A DNA stretch of 64,000 nucleotides from Burkholderiales bacterium (GTDB lineage: Bacteria; Pseudomonadota; Gammaproteobacteria; Burkholderiales; SG8-41), in assembly GCA_030684405.1 (NCBI GenBank), contig JAUXYA010000008.1, positions 1-64,000 of the forward strand, in the 5' to 3' direction. The translations under genes were made by a program, and so were the position numbers. The notes under the pieces were generated by a model that did no database searches, was not told where the DNA came from, and worked only from the letters and a program-made list of their open reading frames with translations. Of the stretch, positions 40,800 to 50,036 are shown piece after piece. The stretch's first letter is position 1. Each line of letters opens with the position of its first letter.

Positions 40800-41734
40800 G
40801 CAGCCCCCGCCGAATGACGTTCCGCAACCCGCATCACCGCGCTGCGTGCCCGCGGATTGACGGTGACTTCGGCAGCCCCGGGATGGCGCGCGCGGCCGAC
40901 CAGCCGCATGCGCGGAGGCGGCAGGTCGCGGGCGCGCACCGGCAGCCGCGCAGGCAGGCTGTCGGCGCGGGACTCGTTGCGCAGGAAGCGCTTGACGATC
41001 CTGTCCTCGAGCGAATGGAAGCTGATCACCACCAGACGTCCGCGCGGCTTCAACAGGGCCACGCACTGGGGCAGCACTAGCGATAGTTCCTCAAGCTCCT
41101 GATTGACGTGAATCCGTAGAGCCTGAAACGTGCGCGTCGCCGGATCCTGGCGTGGCTCGCGCGTGGGAACGGCTTCTGCCACGAGCGCGGCAAGTTGTCG
41201 TGTGGTGTCAACAGGTCCCCGCGCCCGAGCCGCAACAATCGCTGCTGCAATCTGTTTAGCAAACCGTTCTTCGCCATAGTCCCTGATGACCTCCCTGATG
41301 TCAGCCTCGTCCGCTGTTGCCAGCCATTGCGCGGCGCTGATGCCCTGCCCCGGATCCATCCGCATATCCAGCGGTGCATCCGCCCTGAAACTGAAGCCGC
41401 GGCGCGCATCGTCGATCTGCGGCGACGAAACACCGAGATCCAGCAGGATCCCGTCGACGCCCGCCACGCCTGCCAGGCGCAAGGCCTCGTCCAGCCGGCT
41501 GAATGCGCTGTGCACGATCACAAACCGCGGATCATCGATCGTCCGTGCAGCTGCCACCGCCTCGGGGTCGCGATCCAGGGCCAGCAGCCGTCCCGTCTGG
41601 TCCAGTCGCTCGAGGATCAGCCGGCTGTGCCCGCCGCGCCCGAATGTGCAATCGACATAAACGCCACCGGACCGGATGTTCAATGCCTCCATGGCTTCCT
41701 GCACCAGCACTGCGGCATGCGCGCCTTCGGTCAC
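40796..41734 (-). CDS. rsmH: 16S rRNA (cytosine1402-N4)-methyltransferase
   Basis: 312 residues. SAM-binding [48 protein letters not shown] and the C-terminal [16 protein letters not shown] identify RsmH (MraW). The start is GTG 41734 ([14 protein letters not shown]), overlapping the mraZ stop by four bases, which lines up with the E. coli N terminus. Its target C1402 is also modified by RsmI, coded at 44.7 kb. Confidence 0.96.
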   Translation of the reverse strand: MTEGAHAAVLVQEAMEALNIRSGGVYVDCTFGRGGHSRLILERLDQTGRLLALDRDPEAVAAARTIDDPRFVIVHSAFSRLDEALRLAGVAGVDGILLDLGVSSPQIDDARRGFSFRADAPLDMRMDPGQGISAAQWLATADEADIREVIRDYGEERFAKQIAAAIVAARARGPVDTTRQLAALVAEAVPTREPRQDPATRTFQALRIHVNQELEELSLVLPQCVALLKPRGRLVVISFHSLEDRIVKRFLRNESRADSLPARLPVRARDLPPPRMRLVGRARHPGAAEVTVNPRARSAVMRVAERHSAGAA

Positions 41735-42177
41735 AAGGAAAAATTTTCCAGCTCGGCCGGCAATCCGCCGGCGCCGAAGCCGCCCGCACCATCGATCAGC
41801 TGCGTCCAGCTCTCCTCGTTCCACAGTTCGAATTTCTTGCCCTGGCCGACCAGGACAACATTCTTCTCGAGTTGCGCGTAACGGCGCAGTTCCGGCGTGA
41901 TCAGGACACGGCCTGCACCGTCCATGTCTACGTCGACGGCGAAACCGATCAGGCGCCGCTGCAGTTCGCGTACGCGCGGATCAAGGTTCGACAGACCTTC
42001 AAGTTTTTGCTGGATGAGTTCCCAGTCGGGCAGGGGGTAAATCAGCAGGCAGCGATCGGCATCCGCAGTGATGACGAGATGCCCCGTGCAACGCTCGAGC
42101 AACGAGTCGCGATGGCGCGCGGGTACCGCAAGCCTGCCTTTGCTGTCGAGATTGAGTTGTGCGACCCCGCGAAACAC
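41731..42177 (-). CDS. mraZ: Transcriptional regulator MraZ
   Basis: 148 residues with two AbrB-like SpoVT motifs: [17 protein letters not shown] and [16 protein letters not shown]. MraZ forms a ring and represses its own operon. Family alignment gives the start [13 protein letters not shown], so the real start is GTG 42177, preceded by a purine-rich GGGGGGGAA ribosome site; the longer frame to 42249 runs through the operator. First gene of the dcw cluster. Confidence 0.95.
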   Translation of the reverse strand: MFRGVAQLNLDSKGRLAVPARHRDSLLERCTGHLVITADADRCLLIYPLPDWELIQQKLEGLSNLDPRVRELQRRLIGFAVDVDMDGAGRVLITPELRRYAQLEKNVVLVGQGKKFELWNEESWTQLIDGAGGFGAGGLPAELENFSL

Positions 42178-42233
42178 GGTTCCCCCCCCTTGCGCCCGGG
42201 AGAGCCGTCTTGCCGGGAATTCGGCAGGCTTTC

Positions 42234-42258
42234 TCCCACTTTTTACCACTCTGCCCCA
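42234..42258 (-). promoter_or_regulatory. Three-box MraZ operator
   Basis: On the minus strand TGGGG, TGGTA and TGGGA start exactly 10 bp apart, each separated by five bases (42254-42258, 42244-42248, 42234-42238). MraZ is known to bind tandem TGGGN boxes with 5-nt spacers upstream of mraZ. The boxes cover the -10/+1 region of the promoter just upstream, so autorepression by occlusion is expected. Confidence 0.9.
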
Positions 42259-42286
42259 CTATAAATAAGCAGGCGATCCGGGTCAA
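42258..42286 (-). promoter_or_regulatory. Sigma70 promoter of the mraZ-dcw operon
   Basis: TTGACC (42281-42286) and TATAGT (42258-42263) are separated by exactly 17 bp, each matching consensus at five of six positions. The predicted start near 42251 gives a leader of about 75 nt to the mraZ GTG. The -10 box runs straight into the first MraZ box. Confidence 0.85.
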
Positions 42287-42510
42287 GGGTTGGATTTCGA
42301 AATTCCTTTTTAATGACAACGACTTACGGCGACTTGTTGACATCAGTTTTTATGATTTTTTTACCTTGAAATAAACCAATAAAAACAAAGAGGTATTGCG
42401 CGTACTGAAAGTAGCGCCTTAAGTAATTATGCTTAAAAATCAGGCAATTAGCGGAGCAAGCGTCGTCAACAAGCGACGGCTTGGCCAAATGAAGCTTCAG
42501 GGCAGGAAAA
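42287..42510. other. AT-rich spacer between the mra promoter and rnpB
   Basis: About 220 bp with no supported gene. It is AT-rich and holds an imperfect hairpin (AAGCGTCG/CGACGGCTT, 42463-42486) downstream of rnpB with no T run. The only open frame here has no recognisable product. Confidence 0.5.
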
Positions 42511-43000
42511 GTGAAGCTGGCCGGTAAGCCGGGTTCTGTCGTGGACAGCCATTCCTCTGGGCCGGCCATTGCTGGCCGGCTCAAGCCACCTACCCGCAAG
42601 CTCGGCGGGACGCGTCATCGCTTGCCTATGCGGTGTTGCTCCGGGTGGAGGTTACCCTGCCATTCGCGTTACCGCGAACGCGGTGCGCTCTTACCGCACC
42701 TTTTCACCCTTGCCTGATCCGCCGTAATCCGTTTGCACGAATTACGGGGGCGCTTGCGCATCCCCTTTCGGGAGTGCTCGCACACCCCCCTCCCCATTTA
42801 AGGGAGACTTTGCGGCGCTTGCGCGCCTCAAGTCGGGCGGCCATCGGCGGTTCGTTCTCTGTGGCCCTGTTCCTCGCCTCGCGGCGGACGGGCGTTACCC
42901 GTCACCCTACCCTGTGGAGCCCGGACTTTCCTCTATGCGCGGCACGGGCAAGTTGCCTTGTCCGGTTTGTTCCGCGCACAGCGGCTGCCTGGCCAGCTTC
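42511..43000 (-). ncRNA. rnpB: RNase P RNA, bacterial type A, with enlarged P12
   Basis: Ribozyme that matures the 5' ends of tRNAs. Read on the minus strand it starts GAAGCTGGCCAGGCAGCC (pairing with the 3' end CCGGCCAGCTTCAC), then contains the conserved GGAAAGTCCGGGCTCCACAG, AACCGCCGATGGCC, AGGGTGAAAAGGTGCGGTAAG, CTCCACCCGGAGCAA, GGGTAGGTGGCTTGAGCC and GACAGAACCCGGCTTA blocks in order. At about 490 nt it is some 110 nt longer than E. coli rnpB, and the excess sits at 42721-42840 in the P12 arm. The ends are set by comparison and may be off by a few bases. Confidence 0.95.
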
Positions 43001-43008
43001 GCGGCGGA

Positions 43009-43040
43009 TGTTAACACGCGCCATCGCGCCGCCGGCTCAA
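43009..43040 (-). promoter_or_regulatory. Candidate rnpB promoter
   Basis: TAACAT (minus strand, 43009-43014) lies eight bases before the mature 5' end of RNase P RNA, and TTGAGC (43035-43040) lies 20 bp upstream. The -35 overlaps the stop codon of the ChaC-like gene. The spacer is longer than ideal. Confidence 0.5.
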
Positions 43041-43648
43041 GCGATCCGGGCACGCACCTTGGCGAGCAGGCGGTGAATCTGCTGGTCGTGAACACCCAAC
43101 GCGTCAAGATGGCGCAGTGTATTCACCAGGTAATCAACGTTCGGCCCGCGTTCGCCGCAACACTCGGCGATGATGGTCGCGCAGTGTTCGGGATCCAGCC
43201 TGCCGGCATAACCCTCATGTGCGCGGTTCGCAAGAAAAGTCAGTGCCGCACGCCGTCCCTCACCGGCGGACACAGGCAGCAACCGCGGCACATAGACCCG
43301 CCGCCGCATTTCGCGCAGCCACAGCGCTTCCAGCGACGGTTGTACATCGTTCGCCGCGATGCGGTAGGCGATGCCCCTGCACGCCCCTCCACGATCAAGG
43401 CCCAGCACCAGCCCGGGCCGGGCCACGGTGCCGCGAAAGCGGCTCGAGTAAATGCAGAAGGAACGGTGATAGCCACGCAGGAGCGCAGGCACGCGCTCCG
43501 CAAAACGGATACCCGGATCCCACATCAGGGAACCGTAGGTGAATATCCAGAGATCGCCGCGCGGCAGATTCAGCCTGCTGTAATGCCAGGGATCATGCGC
43601 CGGCAGTGGCGGGGAAGCATCCGATGCTGCGTGCCCAGATCCGTTCAC
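43037..43648 (-). CDS. ChaC-family gamma-glutamylcyclotransferase
   Basis: About 203 residues. The substrate loop FTYGSLMWDPG (YGSLMW) near residue 40, HRSFCIYSSRFRGTVARPGLVLGL and YRIAANDV are ChaC features. The enzyme class splits gamma-glutamyl peptides, in particular glutathione to 5-oxoproline and Cys-Gly. The GTG at 43648 lies two bases after the pyrC stop; no better start is visible. It is probably co-transcribed with pyrC, and its stop overlaps the rnpB promoter. Confidence 0.8.
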   Translation of the reverse strand: MNGSGHAASDASPPLPAHDPWHYSRLNLPRGDLWIFTYGSLMWDPGIRFAERVPALLRGYHRSFCIYSSRFRGTVARPGLVLGLDRGGACRGIAYRIAANDVQPSLEALWLREMRRRVYVPRLLPVSAGEGRRAALTFLANRAHEGYAGRLDPEHCATIIAECCGERGPNVDYLVNTLRHLDALGVHDQQIHRLLAKVRARIA

Positions 43649-43649
43649 T

Positions 43650-44687
43650 TCAAGCCCCGGCAATCCTCCAGTGCACGAAATCTCCGGCGCGCATCGGCAC
43701 CAATGTGTCGGCGCCGAAAGGCACACTGGGCGGCACCGCCCAGGATTCCCGCACCAGCGTGATCTTCTCGGTGTTGCGCGGCAATGCGTAGAAATCCGCG
43801 CCATGGTGGCTGGCGAAGCCCTCCAGCCGGTCGATTGCGCCGGCGGCAGCAAACACCTCAGCATAAAGTTCGATGCCGGCATGGGCGCTGAACATCCCGG
43901 CGCAGCCGCAGTCGTTTTCCTTGGTATGCCGCGCATGCGGAGCGCTGTCGGTACCGAGAAAAAATTTCGGATTGCCGCTGGTTGCTGCAGCCACCAGCGC
44001 CGCGCGATGCACCTCACGCTTCAATATCGGCAAGCAGTAGTTGTGCGGACGCACGCCACCTGTGAACAGCGCGTTGCGGCTGAGCAGCAGGTGCTGAGGC
44101 GTCAGTGTCGCAGCAACCCGTGGAGGAGCGGCAGTCACGAACTCCGCGGCTTCGCGCGTAGTGATGTGCTCCATTACCACCTTGAGCCCCTGGAAACGCT
44201 CGACCAGCGGGGCCAGCGTACGCTCGATGAACACGCGCTCGCGGTCGAATATGTCGATATCGGCGTCGGTCACTTCACCGTGCAACAGCAATGGCATCCC
44301 GTGCTTCTCCATCACCTCCAGCACGGCGCGGCACTTCGCGAGATCGGTCACGCCGGAATCGGAATTGGTGGTAGCGCCCGCCGGATAATATTTCACCGCA
44401 TGCACGACGCGGCTCTCGCGGGCGCGGGCAATTTCCGCGGGCGGCGTGTTGTCGGTCAGGTATAGCGTCATCAGTGGCTCGAAGCGGCTGCCCGCAGGCA
44501 GCGCTGCCAGGATGCGCTCACGGTAGGCCAGCGCAAGCGCCGTCGTAGTTACCGGCGGCCTCAGGTTGGGCATGACGATGGCCCGAGCAAAACGTGCGGC
44601 GGTATGCGGCAACACGTCGCGCATCGCTGCACCATCGCGCAGATGCAGATGCCAATCGTCGGGACGGCTAATGGTTATCTGGTTCAT
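43650..44687 (-). CDS. pyrC: Dihydroorotase, class II
   Basis: 345 residues. Pyrimidine synthesis: cyclisation of carbamoyl aspartate. Zinc ligands are in [10 protein letters not shown], the carboxylated lysine in [17 protein letters not shown], histidines in LLLHGEVTD and MEHITTREA, and the catalytic Asp in [15 protein letters not shown]. The start [15 protein letters not shown] at 44687 matches the E. coli class II enzyme; 19 extra in-frame residues upstream are unlikely. Confidence 0.96.
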   Translation of the reverse strand: MNQITISRPDDWHLHLRDGAAMRDVLPHTAARFARAIVMPNLRPPVTTTALALAYRERILAALPAGSRFEPLMTLYLTDNTPPAEIARARESRVVHAVKYYPAGATTNSDSGVTDLAKCRAVLEVMEKHGMPLLLHGEVTDADIDIFDRERVFIERTLAPLVERFQGLKVVMEHITTREAAEFVTAAPPRVAATLTPQHLLLSRNALFTGGVRPHNYCLPILKREVHRAALVAAATSGNPKFFLGTDSAPHARHTKENDCGCAGMFSAHAGIELYAEVFAAAGAIDRLEGFASHHGADFYALPRNTEKITLVRESWAVPPSVPFGADTLVPMRAGDFVHWRIAGA

Positions 44688-44736
44688 TTCGGAAGTGATG
44701 GTAATCGCTGCGCAGCCGTACGTAAATTGCCGTCGC

Positions 44737-45639
44737 TCAGCCATCCTGCTTCAGTTTCAGCGCCAGGGCGTAAATATCGTTGCGGTTGCCGCCAGTTAGC
44801 CTCACCGCCAGCGCAACCGCCTGTTTCAGCGGCAACTCGCCGAGCAGTATATTCAGAACACCTTCGACATCTACCGATGCCTCCCGCGGCGCCTCCGGCG
44901 CGCCTTCGACAACCAGCACGAATTCGCCGCGCCGGCGATGATCATCCCCTTGCAACCACTCGCCGGCCACATCAAGGCGACAGCGGTGCAGCGTTTCATG
45001 CAGCTTCGTCAGTTCCCGGGCAATCAGGATTTCCCGCGTGCCGCCGAACGCGGCGCAGAGATCGGCGACACAATCCACAATGCGATGGGGCGCCTCGTAA
45101 AACACCAGCAAAACCCGTTCAGTCGCCAATTCCGCGAGCATCCGGCGGCGCTCCGCGGCACGGGCCGGCAGGAATCCGCAGAACAGGAAGCGGGCGGTAT
45201 CGAAACCGCTGGCCGAAAGCGCTGCCACCGCCGCATTGGCGCCGGGCAGCGGCACCACAGAGTGTCCGGCGGCGCGCGCAGCAGCCACCACCAGCGTCCC
45301 GGGATCGGAAATGCCGGGGGTGCCCGCATCGCTGACAAGGGCCACGGACTTGCCGCCAGCGAGCAAGCCGGTCACCGTTTCAGCGGCCCGCCGCTCGTTG
45401 TGCTCGTGCACGGCAATCAGGCGGCCGCTGATGCCATGGCGATTGAGCAGCCTGGAGGTCACCCGCGTGTCTTCTGCGGCAATGACATCCGCGCTACGCA
45501 GCACGTCCAGCGCGCGCAACGTAATGTCACCGAGATTCCCGATCGGCGTCGCGACTACATATAATGTGCCGGGACATGCGGCGGCGGTGCCGCGCGCATT
45601 CGAAACTTCCTCTGGCATCGGGTTTTGCGGATGATCCAT
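44737..45639 (-). CDS. rsmI: 16S rRNA (cytidine1402-2'-O)-methyltransferase
   Basis: Tetrapyrrole-methylase fold, about 300 residues. [63 protein letters not shown] and [15 protein letters not shown] are diagnostic. ATG 45639 or ATG 45618 could be the start; no ribosome site helps. Both lie inside or at the start of the divergent lpoA frame, so the 5' ends of these two genes overlap. Confidence 0.95.
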   Translation of the reverse strand: MDHPQNPMPEEVSNARGTAAACPGTLYVVATPIGNLGDITLRALDVLRSADVIAAEDTRVTSRLLNRHGISGRLIAVHEHNERRAAETVTGLLAGGKSVALVSDAGTPGISDPGTLVVAAARAAGHSVVPLPGANAAVAALSASGFDTARFLFCGFLPARAAERRRMLAELATERVLLVFYEAPHRIVDCVADLCAAFGGTREILIARELTKLHETLHRCRLDVAGEWLQGDDHRRRGEFVLVVEGAPEAPREASVDVEGVLNILLGELPLKQAVALAVRLTGGNRNDIYALALKLKQDG

Positions 45640-46728
45640 CGACTGTTGCGGCTCGCAGCCACTCTGGTTTTCGGCTGCCTACTATACGGAGCGGGCCTGG
45701 CATTTGCCAGCGAAGCCGCGCCTGCACAACCGGTGGCGAGCACGGCGCAGGTACCGCACATCGCACTGCTGCTACCCGTCAATTCAAAGGTGTTCGCGCG
45801 GCATGCTGCTGCAGTCCGCGACGGATTCCGTGCTGCAGCCAGCAGCGAAGCGGGTCCTGTGCTGGCGCTGCGTGAATATGCGGTATCCGGAGACGCGGCC
45901 GCGAATCTCGAGGGCTATCGCACGGCAGTTGCCGCCGGGGCGCAGGTCGTTGTGGGGCCCCTCACCCGGGACGCAGTCACGGCGCTGGCCTTTGGCGAGC
46001 CGGTTCCCGTGCCGACACTTGCATTGAGCATGCCCGACGAGGTCGGACGCATGCCCGGGAATCTTTACGTACTTGGCTTGCAAGTCGAGACCGAGGCGCG
46101 GCAGGTGGCGCGAATCGCCTGGGAGGCCGGTCGCCGCAATGCCGCAATACTCGGCAGCAGCGGACCCCTGCAACGCCGCATGCAGACGGCGTTCGCAACG
46201 GAGTTCGTGCAGCTCGGTGGCGTCCTGGCAGCAGACATCGCCTTTGCCGCCGAGCCGGACAGGATGCGCGCTGCGGCGCGCGCCATGAATAGAGCGGACA
46301 TGGTGTTTCTGGCGCTGGGCCACGCTGAAGCACGCGGCGCGCGACCCTACCTCGGAACGATTCCGCTTTACGCAACGTCCAGCGTGCATGGCGGCGACCT
46401 CGGCCCGCTGGCTGGGCATGACTTGGGCGGCATCCTGTTCGTCGACATGCCCTGGCTGCTGGAACCTGATCACCCGCGGATCACGGCATTTCCGCGCTCG
46501 AAGACTCCCGTCAGTGCCGAACTGGACCGGCTCTATGCGCTCGGCATCGACGCCTGGCGCATCGCCCGGCAACTGCTCGAGGGTGTACGGGAACTCCGCC
46601 TCGATGGCGTCACCGGTCGGCTGATGCTCGGCGCGGATGGCGTCATCGAACGCGAACTGGTCACCGGGCGTTACACCGAGGGTCGCGTCCAGTTGCTGCT
46701 GCCGGGACAGCGTGAATCCGCGCGGTGA
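45631..46728 (+). CDS. lpoA: LpoA-like penicillin-binding protein activator (LppC family)
   Basis: 365 residues with a signal sequence (LLRLAATLVFGCLLYGAGLAFA) and a periplasmic-binding-protein fold: PHIALLLPVNSKVFARHAAAVRDGF, QVVVGPLTRDAV, LILGSSGPLQRRM-like AAILGSSGPLQRRM, YATSSVHGGD, and VTGRLMLGADGVI. It equals only the C-terminal domain of E. coli LpoA, the TPR-like N-terminal half being absent. VFGC is a weak lipobox; AFA-SEA would be a type I cut. Location next to rsmI and yraN supports the call. Confidence 0.85.
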   Translation: MIHRLLRLAATLVFGCLLYGAGLAFASEAAPAQPVASTAQVPHIALLLPVNSKVFARHAAAVRDGFRAAASSEAGPVLALREYAVSGDAAANLEGYRTAVAAGAQVVVGPLTRDAVTALAFGEPVPVPTLALSMPDEVGRMPGNLYVLGLQVETEARQVARIAWEAGRRNAAILGSSGPLQRRMQTAFATEFVQLGGVLAADIAFAAEPDRMRAAARAMNRADMVFLALGHAEARGARPYLGTIPLYATSSVHGGDLGPLAGHDLGGILFVDMPWLLEPDHPRITAFPRSKTPVSAELDRLYALGIDAWRIARQLLEGVRELRLDGVTGRLMLGADGVIERELVTGRYTEGRVQLLLPGQRESAR

Positions 46729-47053
46729 GGCTGCAGAGGCTCTGGCTGCGACTTTCGTCGAAAGCCGTGGGCTGCGCATCGTCGCCCGCAACTACCGCTG
46801 CCGCCATGGCGAACTCGACCTGGTTGCGCGCGACGGCGACACGCTGGTATTTATCGAAGTGCGCCGCCGCTCGGGCAATGCCTTCGGCGGCGCAGCCGCC
46901 AGCATCAACGCGGCGAAACGCGAAAAGCTTCTGAAAACGGCACACCACTACCTTGCCGGCCTCGCCGCGGCCCCCGCCTGCCGCTTCGATGCCGTGCTGC
47001 TTAGCGGCGAACCACCGCGCATTGATTGGCTGCTCAACGTCATTGAAGAATAG
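46712..47053 (+). CDS. yraN: UPF0102 protein YraN
   Basis: 113 residues with the nuclease-like core NYRCRHGELDLVARDGDTLVFIEVRRRSGNAFGG, whose E-LDL-and-EVR residues resemble a Holliday-junction-resolvase/PD-(D/E)XK site. No function is proven. It starts with GTG 46712 with GGGA upstream and overlaps the end of lpoA by 17 bases, the same order as in E. coli. Confidence 0.92.
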   Translation: MNPRGEAAEALAATFVESRGLRIVARNYRCRHGELDLVARDGDTLVFIEVRRRSGNAFGGAAASINAAKREKLLKTAHHYLAGLAAAPACRFDAVLLSGEPPRIDWLLNVIEE

Positions 47054-47695
<642 letters not shown>

Positions 47696-48262
47696 ATGCG
47701 CAACAACATTGTCACCGTTACCCTGCTCGCACTGCTGCCGGTCTTTTCCGGCTGCCTCGCCGTTGCCGCCGGTGGCGTCGCCGCCGGCGTGATGATCGCC
47801 GAGGACCGCCGCACGGTCGGCACCATGACCGAAGACCAGGGCATCGAACTGAGGGCAGCCAGCCGCATCAGGGAAAAGGTCAAGGATGCGCACATCAACA
47901 TCACCAGCTACAACCGCGCGGTGCTGCTGACCGGAGAAGTGCCCACTGAAGCGGCGAAAGCCGAAGCCGAACGCATCGCGCGCGCAGTCGACAACGTGCG
48001 CAGCGTGTTCAACGAACTGCAGGTGGCCGGCAACAGCTCGCTGCAGGCGCGTACCAACGATTCAGTCATCACGTCCAAGGTCAAGGCGCGTTTCGTCGAT
48101 GCAAGCAAGTTCAGCCCATTGCACGTCAAGGTCGTCACCGAGAACGGTGTGGTCTATCTGCTGGGCTTGGTTAAGCGCCAGGAAGCCGCCGATGCCACCG
48201 AAGTGGCGCGCACTACCGGTGGTGTCCGCAAGGTTGTCCGGGTATTCGAATATCTGGACTGA
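47696..48262 (+). CDS. dolP: Outer-membrane BON-domain lipoprotein DolP (YraP)
   Basis: 188 residues. Signal peptide with lipobox FSGC (Cys near residue 20), followed by two BON domains (RIREKVKDAHINITSYNRAVLLTGEVP and SKVKARFVDASKFSPLHVKVVTENGVVYLLGLV). DolP binds anionic phospholipids at division sites and keeps the outer membrane intact. The ATG follows directly on the diaA TAA. An AT-rich stretch lies just after the stop. Confidence 0.93.
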   Translation: MRNNIVTVTLLALLPVFSGCLAVAAGGVAAGVMIAEDRRTVGTMTEDQGIELRAASRIREKVKDAHINITSYNRAVLLTGEVPTEAAKAEAERIARAVDNVRSVFNELQVAGNSSLQARTNDSVITSKVKARFVDASKFSPLHVKVVTENGVVYLLGLVKRQEAADATEVARTTGGVRKVVRVFEYLD

Positions 48263-48320
48263 TTTATTAATATAATCAAGTACTTATAATCACTCGCCGA
48301 GGGGCGCCTGCGGGCGCCCC
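48263..48320. terminator. AT-rich stretch and GC hairpin at the convergent end of dolP
   Basis: An island TTTATTAATATAATCAAG follows the dolP stop (48263-48293), then GGGGCGCC-TGCG-GGCGCCCC (48301-48320) forms a perfect 8-bp stem inside the last codons of the opposing SnoaL-like gene. No T run follows it, so termination is uncertain. Confidence 0.4.
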
Positions 48321-48736
48321 CGACGTTTCAGCGCGCGCAGCAGCAGGCCGATCGCCGGCAGCTTTTCGTAGAGTTCAGCAGCGTCCCAGTAGTCACGATG
48401 TACGGCGACCAGGCCAGCCGCATCGAGAGTCAGCAGACTCGCGCCGTGGATGCGCTGAACTTTGCCCGGCCGCCAGCGCCGGAAGCTGAACTCGAAATCC
48501 CATGTCAGCAGCACTTGCGAGCTCTCGGCCACGCGGTCGCGCACGATGAACCGCGGCGTATCGAGCTGTTCAAACATGTGGCGGAATATGGCGGCGACTC
48601 GCTCGACGCCGCGCACGTCGCTGAATGGATCGACAAAACGACATTCCTGCGCATAGTACTGCGGCAACGTGCCAACGGTTTCCGGACTCAGCGTTTCAAA
48701 ATAGCGCACCAGCGCGTCGATTCTCTGCGCGTTCAC
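48290..48736 (-). CDS. SnoaL-like (NTF2-fold) protein
   Basis: 148 residues of the SnoaL/NTF2 cone fold: RFVDPFSDVRGVERVAAIFRHMF, RVAESSQVLLTWDFEF and RIHGASLLTLDAAGLVAVHRDYWDA. Proteins of this kind are small isomerase-, hydrolase- or binding-type domains. It is the last gene of the minus-strand operon starting at folE2 and overlaps the SDR stop by four bases. Substrate unknown; a modified fatty acid is a guess from context. Confidence 0.75.
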   Translation of the reverse strand: MNAQRIDALVRYFETLSPETVGTLPQYYAQECRFVDPFSDVRGVERVAAIFRHMFEQLDTPRFIVRDRVAESSQVLLTWDFEFSFRRWRPGKVQRIHGASLLTLDAAGLVAVHRDYWDAAELYEKLPAIGLLLRALKRRGRPQAPLGE

Positions 48737-49509
48737 AGGCCTGTCCCCCGGCGCACCAGCGCGAAATAGATCCGGTACGGCAAAAGCTGCAGCAGCTTCA
48801 GCCAGAGCGTAAAGCGGCGCGGAAAATGGATTTCAAATTCACCGCGCCCGAGCCCGGCCAGTATCGCCTGCGCCGCCTCTTCGGCGCTGATCAGCGCCGG
48901 CATGCGGAAGGTGTTGCGGTCGGTCAGCGGCGTCTTGACGAAGCCGGGATTGATCAGGAATACGCCGATGCCGCGCGGCGCAAGGTCGAGGTACAGCGTT
49001 TCTGCGAGATTGATCAGCGCAGCCTTGGTCGCGCCATAGACCAGTGCCGTAGGCAGGCCGCCATAGCCGGCGACGCTCGACACTATGCCGACCGCACCTT
49101 TTCTCTGCTGCTGCAACTGTCGCAGCACCGGAACGAGGCAATTGAACACGCCGTTGATATTGACGTCGACCAGGCGGTGCGCAACAGCGGCATCGAGGTT
49201 CCAGGCCCGCACCGGCTGGTGGGTTCCGGCGCAAAGCAGCACGAAATCCACGCCGCCCCAGGCCGCAACGATGCGCTCGAGGACCGCTGCGGCCGCTGCG
49301 ACATCGGTCACATCCAGCGGCAGTGCAATCGCGGCATCGCCATGCGGCACCGCGATGCGTTCCAGTTCGGGCGCGCTGCGCGCCGACAGCGCCACCCTGG
49401 CGCCCTGCTCCAGCAAGGCGCGCGCCACCGCCGCTCCGATGCCACTGGAGGCACCGACGATCCAGACGCGCTTGCCGTTCCAGTCGCGCAGCGGAGGATT
49501 CAGGCTCAT
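48733..49509 (-). CDS. Short-chain dehydrogenase/reductase
   Basis: 258 residues. NAD(P) site VWIVGASSGIGAAVARALLEQG, NAG-like LCAGTHQP, catalytic Ser in VSSVAGYGG, and YGATKAALINLAE with the YxxxK pair. The hydrophobic C-terminal stretch WLKLLQLLPYRIYFALVRRG suggests membrane contact, as in lipid-active SDRs. It overlaps the DUF3833 gene (ATGA). Confidence 0.85.
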   Translation of the reverse strand: MSLNPPLRDWNGKRVWIVGASSGIGAAVARALLEQGARVALSARSAPELERIAVPHGDAAIALPLDVTDVAAAAAVLERIVAAWGGVDFVLLCAGTHQPVRAWNLDAAVAHRLVDVNINGVFNCLVPVLRQLQQQRKGAVGIVSSVAGYGGLPTALVYGATKAALINLAETLYLDLAPRGIGVFLINPGFVKTPLTDRNTFRMPALISAEEAAQAILAGLGRGEFEIHFPRRFTLWLKLLQLLPYRIYFALVRRGTGL

Positions 49510-50036
49510 GTGCGCTTGCGAAAACTCAGGATCACTTCGCCAAGGCGGATGCCGAACTTGCTCATTACCGATCGATTGAGCATGACCTGATCGTCAATCA
49601 TGTACATCCAGTCGTCAAAATCCACTTCCCAGGTCCGGCCGTCCACTTCGAGCGCCAGCACATACTGCCAGCGCAGCGCATTGCCCTGCACCTCGCCGTA
49701 CGCCTCACCAATGACGTCGTCCGCCGTCCCACGATAGCGATTGGCACCGATACGGGTAATGGTCCACACCCTGCGGCTGCGCGTGCCATCGGAGTATTCG
49801 AAATGCTCGTCGAGAACGCCGGTATCTCCGCTCCAGCTCGCATCGATCCGCACGTAAAACCGCTTGACGACCTTGCCACTGCGATCCTGAAACATTCCCC
49901 ATGCATCGATCGTGCCGTCGAAATAGCGCTGCAGATCCATGGCCGGCCGCTCGTCCCGGTAGCGCTCGACCGGCACCGAACCGCAACCCGCCAGCGCCAG
50001 CAGCAGCGCCGCCAGCATCCATCGCATTCCCTTCAT
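49506..50036 (-). CDS. DUF3833 lipoprotein
   Basis: 176 residues. Signal peptide and lipobox LAGC (MRWMLAALLLALAGCGSVPVE), then a DUF3833 beta-rich domain with YFDGTIDAWGMFQDRSGKVVKRF, DEHFEYSDGTRSRRVWTI and FDDWMYMIDDQVMLNRSVMSKFG. Predicted outer-membrane or periplasmic lipoprotein; relatives recur in ChrR/LitR-type stress operons. ATGA overlap with the MFS gene. Confidence 0.8.
   Translation of the reverse strand: MKGMRWMLAALLLALAGCGSVPVERYRDERPAMDLQRYFDGTIDAWGMFQDRSGKVVKRFYVRIDASWSGDTGVLDEHFEYSDGTRSRRVWTITRIGANRYRGTADDVIGEAYGEVQGNALRWQYVLALEVDGRTWEVDFDDWMYMIDDQVMLNRSVMSKFGIRLGEVILSFRKRT

Noticed and set aside
42287-42510. Classical terminator for rnpB
   Set aside because: Only an imperfect hairpin without a T run is seen downstream of the RNA; it may be ended by another mechanism.
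42511-43076. Open frames across the 42.5-43.1 kb region
   Set aside because: The nucleotide blocks are unmistakable RNase P RNA; the peptides are Arg/Ala/Pro-rich read-throughs.
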